The notes under the pieces were generated by a model. The model ran no database searches and was not told the origin of the DNA. It worked only from the letters and a program-made list of their open reading frames with translations. The position numbers were made by a program, and so were the translations under genes. From Chrysoperla carnea (taxonomy: Eukaryota; Arthropoda; Insecta; Neuroptera; Chrysopidae): a DNA stretch of 64,000 bases. The stretch lies in contig NC_058339.1 in NCBI RefSeq assembly GCF_905475395.1, positions 76,040,520-76,104,519 on the forward strand, written 5' to 3'. Shown one piece after another: positions 1 to 14,318 of the stretch. Position 1 is the first letter of the stretch. Every line of letters begins with the position of its first letter.

Positions 1-1886
<1,886 letters not shown>

Positions 1887-1986
1887 ATTATATACATATT
1901 AAAATAATTGATTCACGATTTTACACTACAATCAGAATTCAAGACTTTTTTTTTAAGAATTTTTAAAACTGTAAATATTATTGTAG

Positions 1987-1992
1987 AATAAA
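1987..1992 (+). promoter_or_regulatory. Polyadenylation signal AATAAA of the zinc-finger gene
   Basis: AATAAA lies 101 bp after the stop codon, with a T-rich tract following. Position and orientation fit the 3' end of the gene above. Confidence 0.6.
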
Positions 1993-2117
1993 TTTTATTT
2001 TTATATGACAAATAAGTTTTTTATTTATTTATCAAAAACCATACAATATTTCCTAAAATTACCACCCATGGGCAATACTTGTAGTATTCAAATAAATTTG
2101 AAGATTAAATGTCATGT

Positions 2118-2888
2118 CAATAGGGTACTTTCGTTAGAGAAAAATAAATTATTTGAGAAATAAGTGTGATAAAAATTAAAATTTATATAGAAATATACTT
2201 AAAAATTCTGATTTTTAGTCATAATGGCACATTATTGTTTTATTATATTAAAATTAAAAGTCATAATTTTTAATCTGTATATCACGTGACCTTAAACACG
2301 AGCCACCATGATGTGACATCATATAGGCAAAAATAATATGTCTTAATTACTAATTTGTTGATGGCTTTCATAGTAATTGTAGATTATGTTACCATCAACT
2401 TTATTTATACATATCACGAAGTATAGATACAAGGATTCCCGAACGTAATGTTGAACGAATGGTCTCTATTTAGGGGACAGGTAATAATAGCATCCATACG
2501 TCCTGAGTTTTTGCGAAGCCAGTGGCAGAAAAAAGAACTAAGATCTGGGTTTATTATTGTGTAAAAGCATCTGTACGTCCTGAATTCTTGCGCAAGCAGT
2601 GGCGGAAAAGAGAACTACGATCTGGGTTTATTATTGTGTACATGAATATCATGGAAAAGGCTATACCGTTCGGACTCCTATGCCAATGGTTTTTATCAAT
2701 ATTACGTCACCAAAATATACGTCACCAAAGACAGCGTTTTTGCTAGAATAAAAAGGTTTAAAATTTAATTTAATTTTATGGCAACAAATCGTGTTTATTT
2801 TTCCGAAATATATATTTTTTTGTGGCTTTTTATTAGGAAAATCTACCTTTTGGAGTACTTTTTCAAACATTATAGAATACGCTATTAT
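2118..2888 (+). mobile_element. Non-autonomous element with AATAGGGTA ends (family C)
   Basis: It begins AATAGGGTACTTTCG and ends near GAATACGCTATT, an imperfect inverted match. The body (for example TTGTGGCTTTTTATTAG) recurs at 58592-59117, and its first half recurs inverted at 11330-11700. There is no coding capacity. The ends have decayed, so boundaries are approximate. Confidence 0.5.
2489..2642 (+). repeat. Tandem duplication, 77-bp unit x 2
   Basis: Two adjacent copies start at 2489 and 2566, each running from AGCATC through TACGTCCTGA to TTATTATTGTGTA, with a handful of substitutions. They lie inside the family C element. Confidence 0.85.
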
Positions 2889-3075
2889 AATTTCGAGTTT
2901 ATATTTAAAGTGTGGGACTGTTTTTTTTTTTAAATTTATTCAAAAGATCATAGTAAGAGAAAAAACTTTGATTTTTTTTACTGTACCGTTTATAGTGATG
3001 TCGAGCGAGACCAAGAATAAGACCAAGACCATAGTTATTTTGATCTTGGTATTGGTATTGTATTATTAGTTTTAG

Positions 3076-3180
3076 TCTTGATTTTGCAAAAATATGTCTT
3101 GATCTTGCAGAATCGTGTCTTGGTCTTGCAGAGATGATTCTTGGTTTTGCATAAATAATCTCAGTCTTGGTCTTGGTCAG
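3076..3180 (-). repeat. 21-bp minisatellite, five units
   Basis: Five consecutive 21-bp units built around TCTTGRTCTTGCA. The same CCAAGA motif occurs inverted at about 3008-3030, so the block could fold. On the minus strand the unit is a multiple of three and encodes a heptapeptide repeat of the kind AKPRIIS/ARPRHDS. I see no other sign of a gene. Confidence 0.8.
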
Positions 3181-3318
3181 TCGAATTTTTGTTTTTGATC
3201 CTACATCAGACATATTTTGAACTTTTAAGTTTCTATTAAGTCTTATATTGTATTATTTCAGAATTTCTGGAGTTTTACTTTAATAATCGTTATAAAATTA
3301 ATCATAATAATCTATATA

Positions 3319-3900
3319 TACAGAGTGGGTTATTTTAATCTATAATGGCTAATATCTCGTTTTTTAATAAACCAATCAAAAAATAATTTGAAAAAATAAC
3401 AAAAGTTGCTAAGTTTGATGGGAGACATCATGTTCTGACAATAGATTGGACCTAGTTCCATGGATTTCTTTAATAGCCAATTTAGATCTTACACGGTAAG
3501 ACATAGAATATGACCGTGTAGGTTATAGGTATGACCTTAAAATATGCCATTATAGCATTTAATCGAAAGAAAACACGCTAACTACGGTAAAATGCTTTAA
3601 CCAAAAGTTGTCAAGGGCAATAGAGAACATTTGTCTGTGCCCATGACTTTGTCCTACAATTATCGATATACTTAAAGCGTATTTGAAATAATGACATTCT
3701 TAAGTGGTCCTTCCTTCCTTTCGAAAAAATGTTTTAAACGAAAGTTGTTAGTTTTTTTATGAGCATCAACTTTCTAATTTAAAATGTTATTCTATCTCTT
3801 ACCGTTTAGGATCTAAATTAGTTATTCAAGAAATCTGAAGAACTATAGTCTAATCTGATGTCAGGACTAACTACAAAACAAGATATTAAGGTGTATAAAT
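3319..3900 (+). mobile_element. Tc1/mariner-like MITE remnant (family G)
   Basis: The left end is CAGAGTGGGTTATTTTAATC, matching the CAGGGTGGACCATTTTAATC end of the element at 37696-38217. Internal sequence (TTGTCAA..GCAATAGAG, TCTTACC.TTTAGGA) also matches that copy and 8765-9254. The right end is decayed. Non-coding. Confidence 0.55.
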
Positions 3901-4891
3901 TTAAAAGGCACATTCAGTATTTTTAACCTTGTGAAAATATTTCAGATCAAAGGCTTAAAAAGTCTTACAAATACAAAAGAAAAGTTTTCAAGAATTAGAA
4001 AAATTTTTTAAGTGTTTCCGTTTGAAGTATCTCTAGAAGGTTATTTTTTGAAATTTTTCCTTGAGAATTTCTACATTTTTATTGTGTGGTTTAACTGTTA
4101 CAAATTAAAATCACTTTTAAAAAATTTAAAAACCTCAAGAAATTTTACAATACATGTGTGTATTTTAATTTTATTTTTTGAATTTTACGGCTTGTTATTT
4201 AGGTATATATTAATCGACTTAACAAAATTTTGTGTTTATTTTTTTTTGTCGAACTGGCTATAAGAATCTGTCAAGTGATTAATACATGTATGTTTTCTGA
4301 AAAATTCATGTATCCAGCATATTTCGATCATATGCTCATTTGAAAACGCAGTACTTTACAAACAAAAAAAAAATCGAGAGGAAAGTTTGGTAGACTCATC
4401 AAAAGGAAGCCACTCACGAAGTTTCAAGTATGTATTCTCATTTAACAAATTAACAAAAACCGTGCTATCCCACGGTATATTGAAGCTGCACATAAATTTT
4501 CATCTCCCTATCTTTTATAGTTTTGGAGAAAATGGACACCAAAATTTAGCTCTAATTTGCTCCTTCACGGGGAAACAATGATATTACGAAAAAATGTTTT
4601 AGATAAAAGTTATTTATTTTTTTATAAGGAACATTTCTTATGCTTAAACTTTTGTGCTATCTCTAATGGTTTACAAGATGGATCTTAAGGGTTTAAGACA
4701 CAAATGACCTATGTTGCTCATTTTCTCGGTATCGGTACAATACTAAAAAAAAATATCCACAGCTTATACCACTTTCAATCCTTGTATTCAGTCTCTGACT
4801 AACCTTACCCCCCTCCAAATGTAGCACTGGATGGGCGCCTGCATGATAGCAGCACACTTCCATAGTAATTTATAAAATTTGTTATTAAATA

Positions 4892-5742
4892 GACCCGGTA
4901 AAATCCGCCATTGAATATAAATAATTTTCGCATGGAAAATTTTTACAAGATCTCGTTTAATAAATACTCTTGAACGTAAAAGTGCAGGTTCCCGGTGGGT
5001 AACCTGGTAGGATATTGTTTAAAATAATTTTTTTAAACAAATAATTAATATTGACCGGAATCGCTTCGACAAAAATTTTATTATATAATTGAGATCAAAA
5101 TTAGTAGAAAACTTCCAGTTATCGAGTCCGTAAAATTTGAAAAAAACGTGATTTCAACGATTTTTTAATTTAAATTTGTAGTGTAAAGCTTACTCAATAA
5201 TATATCGCCAAAATTTTTAGCCTAATTGCATTTAAAGTGCTTGATTGTTCATTGTTAAGAGAGCGCGCGAAAAATCACCCCAAAAATAACGATTTCCTAT
5301 TCTATACATGCTAGAAAGATGAGATTTTAACCAATCGACTCGAAATAAAGTCAAATTAACAGAAAAGTTCGAAAAATTTCATTTTCCACAAACGCAACAC
5401 CCGGAAAATTGAAAAAAAACCGTTTTTCCAAATTTTTATACATTTCAAAAATTTGATTTTTTCGTACACTTTTTGAGAGCTGAAAAAATCGCAAAAATCG
5501 CATTTTTTCAAATTTGACGAAAACTGGAGAATTAAGAGAAAACTGTGTAAGAACATTTTTTATCAATTTTAGCCCCAATTTAATGATAAAAATTTCCGAA
5601 GCGATTCGATCAATATTATTTATTTCTTTAAAAAAAAACCGGAAACCTGCACTTTTACGTTCAGGCGTATTTTCTAAATGGGATCTTGCAAAAATTTTCC
5701 ATCCGAAAATTATTCGTGATCAATGATGGATTTTACCGGGTC
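4892..5742. mobile_element. 851-bp MITE with about 105-bp terminal inverted repeats
   Basis: It starts GACCCGGTAAAATCC and ends GGATTTTACCGGGTC, flanked on both sides by TA. The inverted match continues about 105 bp inward to GTGCAGGTTCCCGG / CCGGAAACCTGCAC. There is no transposase. It lies 337 bp upstream of the first transporter's ATG and so may overlap its promoter. Confidence 0.8.
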
Positions 5743-6078
5743 TAAACATTCTTAGGTGAACGGGTTTTTAGCAACGAATTTTTCCATATGTAATTTTTAA
5801 TTTAATTATTATTTTTGAAATAGTAAATAAACATGTACCTAGTAAAGAAGAAGTACCAATCACCGACGATTATTAGCATTAAAATTAAAAAAAAATTGTA
5901 GTATTATTATTTTATGCTTTTACGTTTTTTATATTTAAAAAATCGTGATTTAAAAACCATTATTTATTTAAACCAGTTTGTTTGAATTCTAAGTGATATT
6001 TTATATATTTGAAAAGGTATTTTGTGAGTGTGTTCGAGATTTTCAGTTTATTTTTTTTGGTTTGATGTGTCCGGGAAA

Positions 6079-9000
6079 ATGTTAGATATTATTCGTCCAT
6101 TAAATTCTTGTGTTACAAGACGATGGCTGCAATACGTTGGTGCTGTTACAGGTAAAAAAATTTAATGAAAATTATTAATGGTTTTAAGATTTAGGCTGAA
6201 TTTTACACCGGTTTCGAGATATTAAATTCGCCACTTAAGAGTTTGAAAAAATAACACTTTTTTCTTAAAAAAATTTGTATACTATGTATATAAAATATAC
6301 CAAGGTATACTAAGTTTAGTCCCAAGTTTGTAACGCTTAAAAATATTGATGCTATGAAAAAAAATTTGCTATAGGTGTTCTTAAAATCACCTAATTAGTC
6401 CATTTCCGGTTGTCTGTCTGTCTGCCTGCCGTCTGTCGTCTGTCGGTCTGTCATCACGATTACTCAAAAACGAAAAGAGATATATCAAGATGAAATTTTT
6501 ATAGCGTGCTGAAGACGTAAAAAGTGAGGTCAAGTTCGTAAATGAGCAACATAGGTCAATTGGGTCTTGGGTCCGTAGGAACTATCTTGTAAACCGTTGG
6601 AGATAGAACAAAAATGTTTCTCATAAAAAAATAAACAACTTTTGTTTTAAACATTTTTTCGTAAACATCAATGTTTACCCGTGAGAGCGCAATTTATGCG
6701 CAAATTTTTTAGTATGTATTATATGGGAATATCAGTTATATGTATGACATGTATGTATGTGTAATGTGACAGAGTAATCAACTCTGTCTATACATGGTAT
6801 TTCAACAATTAACACAGTCAATTGTTTGTTTTCACTTGTTTTTAATATATTTTTAATTTTTTATTAATTTTTATTTTGTAAACTAAGCGCCTTGAGAAAA
6901 AATTTACAAGAGTACTTTTTTGCTTAAAACTGATCAAAAAATACAAAAAGATTTTTATTTTGAAATAATTAAAAATTTTATACTTTGCGCACCCCTCTCC
7001 TTTGTTTATCAGTCGATTTTTCTCATTAACGAACTTAACCCTTCAAATACCAAAACCCCTCTTGATACCAAATTTTATTCAAATTGGACTTAAATTGCGC
7101 CCACTAGAGAGGGTACAGACATATAGAGATACATATTTATATACATATATATATATATATACAGGATGTTTCTTAAGTTGAAATATGCTAAACTCGATTA
7201 TTAAATTTAATCGAGGAAAATGCTTTAAACGAAAAATGTTAGTTTCAAAGGCATACATCTTATACCGACATCGTATTCGATCAAAGTTTTCAAGTTCAAT
7301 TAAAACCTCACTTTGATTCCTAACTGACAATAATTAGATAAACGTTTTAAATTAAAAAGTTTTTCTTATAAATACGCAAACATTTTTTTGTAAACCGAAT
7401 AGTTTAGATAGTAATTGAACAAAAATGGTCTTTATAGAAAAACAAACCACTTTAATTGAATTTTTTGGAAAATTTTTTTCGAAGAGTCTCTAGATTTTGC
7501 AGAAATAATTATACGAAATAACAATTTGGATACGAAAAAACAATTTTGGGTAAAATTTGTCAGTCTGTTTTTGCCTTAACTGTACGGTTTGCGGAAAAAT
7601 GTTTCGAACAAAGTTACTTTTTTAATCAATAACAACTTTCTAATTTAATTTGTTAATCTATTGATCACCAGTTACGAAGTATAATCAGTTTTGCATTGGG
7701 TTGAAAATCTAGATCAAGTTTAATGTCTGTCAGAAACACTTTCTTGTTTCATTGTGCCCCACTTTCTCTTATATACAGTGTGTTCAATTAAGTTGCCACT
7801 ATATGGGCAACTTTTTTATTATTTGTTTTATGAAACAAAATTATTTTTGATAAAAAGGACTGTACGGCCTATAGCAATGCAATATGAAATATTCAGCTAT
7901 CAATTGTTTGTATTCGAGGTTTGTCGAAAAATGTAAATTTTGCCCATGACTATACAAAAATACAAAAATTGATATTTTTTCATAAAACAAATATTTAAAA
8001 AAAATTACCATGGAGCCAATTTAATTGGACACACTGTATAAATAGATAGGCCGTATGTATGTATAAAAAAAAACACTGAATAAATTACCATTGAAAAAAT
8101 TTCATTACGAGAATGAGGTAAGAATAAATATAATAAATCAAGGTAAAAACTTGAACACCTTCAACAAATCCTGGAAAAATCTTTGAATAACCTAAAATTT
8201 GTTTAATAAACATCTATAAATTAATAAATCACTAGCCTTTACTCGCGGCTACGCGATAATGATTCATTTGAATGAATTCACTAAAGTATTCATTCGAAAA
8301 TAGTTATCTTTCGGAAGAAATTCGGCAATTTGTATGACGTTAATGTAAGCATTAGTATCATGCTCGAAAAATATCGTAAACTAGGCAATTTGTATTACGT
8401 AATTTTACTAAAATGCTCTAAAAATATCGTAAAAGCGTCAAAAACCAAAATTTTTATGTTTTCTGTGATAAATTTTCTTCGTGATGAAAACTTTTTTGAA
8501 GCACATTCACCGATTAATTTTTGTACAATCAACATTATTTTGAGATCTTCCATAAGGTACTATGTTAAAAATCACAATTTTAAAATGAAATAATTCAAAA
8601 TTTTGCCCCGCAAGAAGCCCCAAAACTGTATTTATTGTGATTGAAATAAATACCACGATACTCGAAATAAAATTGTATATTAATAAATTCTATTTAAAAA
8701 ATACAATTAAAAAACATACAACGGACTTACATGTCTCTAAATATCGATATTTCGATTGCATTTATTGTGATCAAGGGACATTATCAAAGACAAAAGTTAT
8801 CAAGGACAATAAAGGTCATTCGCCTGTGTTAATTTAAATCCTGTCCTCGTAAATTTTCGAGATCATTTGAAGAACAAGGCCAATTGAAGTTGAAACTATC
8901 ATTTCAGTTGAAACTATCACTTCTATTACTCTTGACGACATTTGGCTTAATCATTTTTTTGTAACTAGCGTGTTTTCCTTCGATTAATAGCAATAATGAC

Positions 9001-10952
9001 ATATTTTTCCGAAAGCTGACTTTTGAAAAAATGTTTTTAATAAAAAATTTTAGTTTTTTTATGCGGATCAAGTTTCTAATTTATAGTGTTATTCTGCCTC
9101 TTACCTTTTAGGAACTAAATTGGCTATTAAAGAAAGCCGGAGAATGTCAGAATATGATGTCCCCCATCAAGCTCGGCAACACTTGTTTAAGTTAGTTGAT
9201 TGGTTTGCTACAAAACGAGCTTTTAGCCATAATATATTAAAATGGTCCACCCTGTCTACCTCTCTTTATATATAGAACCCCAACTTTAAATGTGATGGAA
9301 AAGTCAATCAGATTTTTTGACGAATTTTGTTAATTTGATTTTATCTAGCGTAGAATAGAAGTGAAAAGGGTAGTTTAAGCGATAAAAATTAGCCTATGGC
9401 CTTTCCTAAGATTTCAGCTATCTCCATATCAAATTTATGGGGTTTTATTGGGAGCCACAAATAGAAAGTCACGCAAAAAATCAGCTTTCCGGTAATTTTT
9501 TCGAAGGGAAATGTCTATATTCTCTACTATTTAAAATTTCATTAAATTTTTTTTCATAATTCTAATTTGTTTTTAGCTTCTATGGTAATATTTACAAGTG
9601 GTATGCATTTTGTCTGGGTATCAGCTTCATTTCCCAAATTATATGCAAATGATTCTACAATACCTTTAACTGTGGAAGAAGGTTCATGGGTTGCTTCCAT
9701 GGAATTATTTGCAGACTTACCTGGAGCACCTTTGGGAGCATTTTGTGCTGATTATTTTGGACGACGTCGTAGTATATTACTTACTGGTGTACCATATTTG
9801 ATGGGATGGATATTAATTGCTATAGCAACAGACGTCCCAACTTTGTTACTAGCTAAATTTTTAGTAGGTGTCGCAGATGGATCTACATTCACAATTTTGC
9901 CAATGTTTATTGGTGAAATTGCCGAAGATGATATTCGAGGAAAATTGGGGAATTGTATGACAGTAATGTTGGATTTGGGAGCTTTAGTTTTATATAGTGT
10001 TGCACCATGGATATCGATTCGAGAAATGGCACTAATTGGAATGATTTCTCCCATAATTTTTTGTATCACTTTTTGGTGGGTGCCAGAAACGCCATACTAT
10101 TTGTTGATGCTAAAAAAGCAAGATAAAGCCAAGAAATCTTTACAACAATATCGTGGTGTGGAAAATGTAGATGTCGAATTTGAGGATATGTCAAAAACAG
10201 TTGAATTTCAAATGTCTCAAACATCGTATTGGTCTGATTTGATAAAAAACAAAGCATACTTCAAGGGTATGGTTATTATGTTTGGTCTTAAAAGCATGCA
10301 AATGATGAGTGGTATATATGCGATGCAAATTTTTGCCGAGCTAATATTCACTAGAGCCGATGGTTTTTTTAGTGGATCTGTTTCAGCTATAATATTTGGT
10401 GCGGCACAATTTCTAAGTGGTTTTTTTGCTATGTTAATTGTTGACAAAGTTGGACGTCGTCCCCTATTAATTATTTCTTCGATTGGGTGTTTCATTGCCT
10501 TAACTAGTCAAGCTGTATACTTCTATATACAATTTCATGAAATTACGGACTTAGAAGCTTACGGCTGGGTCCCTGTGACAGCTTTAATGGTTTATATAAT
10601 CATGTATAGTGTTGGTTTGGGTGCTATTCCGCTTATGGTTCCAAGTGAAATGTTTCCAACAAATATTAAAGCCAAAGCGTTATGTATTACTGATTTATAT
10701 TTGGCTATGTTAGGATTTTTAATTGTAATATTGTATCAACCTGTTGCCAATGGCTTTGGCAGTCATATACCATTTATTATTTTTGCTGTCTCATGTATTT
10801 TCGGTGTACTTTTCACAATATTTATTATGCCCGAAACAAAGGGAAAATCATTGGAAGATATACAAAATATATTGAGGAATTCGAAAGAAGTAAATAATTT
10901 AACCCTAAAAGATACGCCCCAGTCGTTAGAAACTGCACAAACATCATTGTGA
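6079..10952 (+). CDS. Facilitated trehalose/sugar transporter Tret1-like, paralogue A
   Basis: Predicted plasma-membrane facilitative sugar carrier of the major facilitator superfamily (SLC2 type). Exons are 6079-6151 and 9577-10952, giving 482 aa, with a phase-1 GT-AG intron of 3.4 kb. Exon 1 encodes the cytosolic N-terminus ending RRWLQYVGAVT. Exon 2 carries all 12 hydrophobic segments. Family motifs visible are ADYFGRRR after helix 2 (about residues 82-89), GEIAEDDIRGKLG, PETPYYLL at the end of helix 6, VGRRPLLI after helix 8 and PETKGKSLEDIQ at the C-terminus. The helix-7 motif, QQxSGIN in the family, reads QMMSGIYA, so substrate handling may differ. The helix-10 GPIPW motif reads GAIPL. 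Trehalose itself is not proven; glucose or another sugar is possible. A possible AATAAA lies at 11216-11221. Confidence 0.92.
6285..6860 (+). repeat. gtcccaagtttgtaac dispersed repeat (family B), longest copy
   Basis: Runs from AGTCCCAAGTTTGTAACGC through a GTCTGTCTGTC-rich tract, GTTTACCCGTGAGAGCGC and TCAACTCTGTCTATACATGG. Other copies, mostly partial, are near 4550 (-), 17990, 42190 (-), 53860, 55985, 58455, 61650 (-) and 63835. No coding capacity. It lies in the intron of transporter A. Confidence 0.8.
7150..7470 (+). repeat. Dispersed repeat (family F)
   Basis: About 230 bp match 27005-27240, sharing CTTAAGTT..ATATGCT, TTATACC..CATCG and ATGGAAAAACAAACCA-like blocks. It starts near TATATATACAGGATG, which resembles a mariner-type end. 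Intronic and non-coding. Confidence 0.55.
7776..8036. mobile_element. 261-bp MITE, TA target duplication
   Basis: TA-CAGTGTGTTCAATTAAG at the left and AATTGGACACACTG-TA at the right form about 25-bp inverted repeats with few mismatches. Tc1/mariner-type ends and no open frame of note. Within intron 1 of transporter A. Confidence 0.85.
8322..8642 (+). repeat. Partial copy of the family A MITE
   Basis: Starts GGCAATTTGTATGACGT and continues through AAGCGTCAAAAACC, GATAAATTTTCTTC and TTGTACAATCAACATTATT, the same order as 13101-13514 and 51083-51803. The termini are missing. Confidence 0.65.
8765..9254 (+). mobile_element. Left-truncated family G MITE
   Basis: The right end AAAATGGTCCACCCTG matches that of 37696-38217. 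Upstream blocks GATGTCCCCCATCAA and TTGATTGGTTTGCTACAAAACG also match. No left end is found. Intronic in transporter A. Confidence 0.6.
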
Positions 10953-11329
10953 AATCGATATACTAAAACAGTAACTTTTTTCGAAATATGTTTTCATTGC
11001 TCAAAAACTACTAAAGATATCAAGATGGATGAAGGTTTCATGGCAAATGAAGTAAGTAAAGTGTGGTTGCATGTTATGATGTATGCATATCTGATCAGAT
11101 ATCTCGAGATGCCATTGGTCCGTTTTGGCTATTTACAAGTGAAATATATGTTAATTGACACCTATGTTAAGTGACACCGTTATTTATTATGTGCGATATA
11201 TTATTTTGGAAAAATAATAAAATACTTAAAAATTGAATATGAGTATAGGTATTTTGAAGAGTATTTTACGCATATGTATCTAACAAAAACAAATTAAATT
11301 ATTGTTGTTAAATTATAAACCGTTTTTAT

Positions 11330-11700
11330 TTTCGTAAAAAAGTTGTCAGCCATTTTGGTGACGTAATATTGGTAAGAGCAACAGTTGTGTATATAATTAT
11401 TATATGTATAAATAAAGTTAAAGTTAAGGGTAACATAATCTACAATCACAAGAAAGCCATCAACAAATTAGTAATTAATGCTTATTATTTTTGCCAATAT
11501 GATGTCACATCATGGCGGCTCGTGTTTTAGGTAACATGATATAAGTACAGATTAAATATTACGACTTTTAATTTTAATATAATAAAACAATAATGTGCTT
11601 TTATGACTCAAAATCATAATGTTTAAGTATATTTCTACATAAATTTTAATTTTTATCAAATTACATAATTTATTTTTCCATATTGAATACCCTTTTGACA
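11330..11700 (-). repeat. Inverted partial copy of family C
   Basis: Reverse complement of about 2130-2420: CATAATCTACAAT, GATGTCACATCATGG and TTTTATGACT blocks occur in the same order. It ends at TTGAATACCC, close to the family's AATAGGG terminus. Confidence 0.6.
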
Positions 11701-12030
11701 AAGGTTAAATCAAACATTACACGATTTGTTTTGGCAAATAGACTATTTTAAAAAAAGTCAGTCAGTCTCTAAGTAGGACTGGGGCCAATCAGTCAGGTTA
11801 TAAGGATGTGAAATTGCTTGTAGATATTAAAAAATAAGTTTACAAAGATTAAATCAATATACATTAAACGATTTGTTTAGTTATTTAGATAATTAAAAAA
11901 ACAATCAGTTTTCTCTAGGTGGGACTAGGAGCAGTCACGCAGGTTATAAAGCTGCGAAATCGCATGTATTAAAAAATACATTGACAAAGTTTAAATCAAA
12001 CATTAAACGATTTGTTCTAGGGCAATTATA
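11699..12030 (+). repeat. Degenerate tandem repeat, period about 140 bp
   Basis: Copies begin at 11699, 11843 and 11984 with CAAAG-TTAAATCAA and share CGATTTGTT, GACT-GG-GC-AGTCA and GCAGGTTATAA-like blocks. The third copy is partial. Confidence 0.7.
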
Positions 12031-13100
12031 AAAAAACGTGATTCACATTTTCAAGATATTTTGTTCACAACAAATTTCCAATATTTCAGTTACAGAATAA
12101 AGAAAAAAAATAAACTTTAATACGTTGAATTGTTTATTTTTTATTCAATTTTTTAAAAAAGATTGAAGGAAGATGTTATATTAAAAGTACTGATAAATTT
12201 TCATTTGATATTTCATCAGCTGAATTTATTTGCTCATTTAATTCTTAACTTCAACGTATTTTATTTTAAAATTAAGGCCGACGTATCTAATGGAAAATCA
12301 TTTTAAATAAAGTAAAATCCCACTTCGGATTAAAATGAATTAATTATATATGTTTAAACCGCAGTTTTAAAAATATATGTTTTAATGCTAATCTTATAAT
12401 TTTCTATTGAATATATTTTTTCCTTATCAAGAATGTTTGTATATATTAGCGTTAAATACCTACCTATATTTTTATTTGAAATTTCAAAAATTTTTATAAA
12501 ATAATTTTATTTGCATTTTAAAAATTTTTCCTTAAAAATATTTATAATGTACAAAGAAAATCATTTAGAAGGTATGTATACATAGATCGCACAGAACAGG
12601 TCCGTGCTCACGGGAGGTGTTTTAGAGGGTAAATGCTTTTGGATATAAATCCAACGATCTGTCAAAATTTCAAACCAACTCATAGACTACTTTTCGAGTT
12701 TTGCAGTCATAAACTTATGGAAGGTAAACTTTTATATATAAGATATCCAATGGGTATAAAAAACTTTTATAAATAATAAAAAGGCAACAATGTTCAATGT
12801 TGCTTAACTACATTGTTCGGTCGTAAATCGGTGTTTTCAACGTGACATGTATGTCATGATGTGGTATGCATGCCACTACCGAAGTGACGACCCAAATCAT
12901 GATGACCGCCAAAACAAAAATTTTTATCCCCTACTAAAAAACTATTCTAATATTCTAATCGCTCAACGCGGTTTACAAAACTTTCTCTTAAAAAATGTGC
13001 GTCGCGAAAGGGAAAAATCTATTGAGCATTGAGCTTATGAAAAATGTATAACGTTATATAGAGAAAATTTAAAAAATATTAAAATTTGTGGGTTAAGTTA

Positions 13101-13514
13101 GTCCGGCTGTTGTGTTGTCAACTGTGTAGTTAACTAGGCAATTTGTATGACGAAAATGTAATAAACTGCTCTAAAAATATCTTAAAAGCGTCAAAAACCA
13201 AAGTTTTTTTATGTTTTCTCTTGGAAAGCGCTGTAAGGTACTGTTTTTTTTTTGTTGCATAAACAGAATCTGTGATAAATTTTCTTCAAGATGAAAGTTT
13301 TTTGAAGCTCAATCACCAATAAATTTTTGTACAATCAACATTATTGTGAGCTCTTCCAATGTTACTGTGTTACAAATCACAATTTTAAAATGAAATAATT
13401 CAAAATTTTGACCCCGCTGAGGCCCAAAAACTGAGTTTATTGTGTTCAAAGATCTTTGAACTATCATTTACCGCAAAAAATGAACATTCACCGTACTTGC
13501 TCAAACAGCCGGAC
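13101..13514. mobile_element. 414-bp MITE, family A reference copy
   Basis: TA-GTCCGGCTGTT at the left and AACAGCCGGAC-TA at the right form perfect 11-bp inverted repeats with a TA target duplication. Body matches are at 8322-8642 and 51083-51803. Non-coding. Confidence 0.8.
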
Positions 13515-14318
13515 TACTTTAAGCATAAGTCTTAATTGGAATTCGATTTATTTACATCAATTTTTCGAATAGTTCACATATATTGACAAAAAAAGTTTTA
13601 TGCAAGTGGCTCATAAATATTATCTAAGTATTTGATAATTAATTATAAATTAAAATTTTTGGCTTGCGGTCATCAAGGACGAAATTCCTGAAAAATTACA
13701 GCTAAAAAAATGAAAATATTTAAGTTCAAAGAGGTATCAATTTTTTAATTGAAAGTATTGTAGACTGAGACTGCTAGGAACTAGCCTATGACATTTGAAA
13801 ACCATATTTGTATGTGACCCAGGACCGTTGATTATCCTTTAGAAAAGTTTTGAATGTGTGTTGAACAGATATTTTAATTGGTAAATTAAAAAAATTGGAT
13901 TTGTGGGAAATCTGTCATACTCGTGATATTTATATGCCTAGATGTAAATCGAACATTCTGTATAGATCTGTAGAAATCAAATGTTAAGGAGGAAAATGCC
14001 TGTGATTTTCAAATAATTATATCACATCAAAATTAATAGTCTAAGAGGTAGATTATTTCAAAAATCGACTGAATGTTGTAAACTGTGAGCCGAGTCCATA
14101 ATGAAGTAAAAATTCTTTGATTCTTGATTCTTTTGTCTGCGTGAGAATTGATATAGGTAAGTTTGGTAATAAAGGAAATCGAGTTTTTAATCATGGCCGG
14201 AATACTTATTCCATTAAAAGAAATTAAGTTTTTCGTCTATTGTTTTTTTTTTCTGTCGTATACATTAAACGAAAGCCACTGACCACACAATTCGTAAAAA
14301 AGTAGCAGAGATTTACAA

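Larger units (their letters stand above)
1993..6078. other. Intergenic, repeat-filled
   Basis: There is no credible coding sequence between the zinc-finger gene and the first transporter. The stretch holds an AATAGGG-type element (2118-2888), a 21-bp minisatellite (3076-3180), a Tc1/mariner-like remnant (3319-3900), a reverse fragment of the gtcccaagtttgtaac repeat (about 4550-4720) and an 851-bp long-TIR element (4892-5742). The rest is AT-rich and featureless. Confidence 0.7.
8235..9510 (+). repeat. Insect dispersed repeat split by later insertions
   Basis: 8235-8262 (CTAGCCTTTACTCGCGGCTA) and about 9357-9500 (AAATTAGCCTATGGCCTTTCC, then ATCTCCATATCAAATTT) look like the two halves of a repeat type common in insect genomes (from memory). 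Between them sit a family A copy (8322-8642) and a family G element (to 9254). The assignment rests on motif memory, not a search. Confidence 0.4.

Noticed and set aside
2985-3213. 102-codon minus-strand frame
   Set aside because: Explained by the 21-bp minisatellite period, a multiple of three.
9752-10495. Three antisense open frames over transporter A exon 2, and similar ones over B and C
   Set aside because: They mirror conserved sense codons, have no own motifs and are expected shadows of the long transporter exon.
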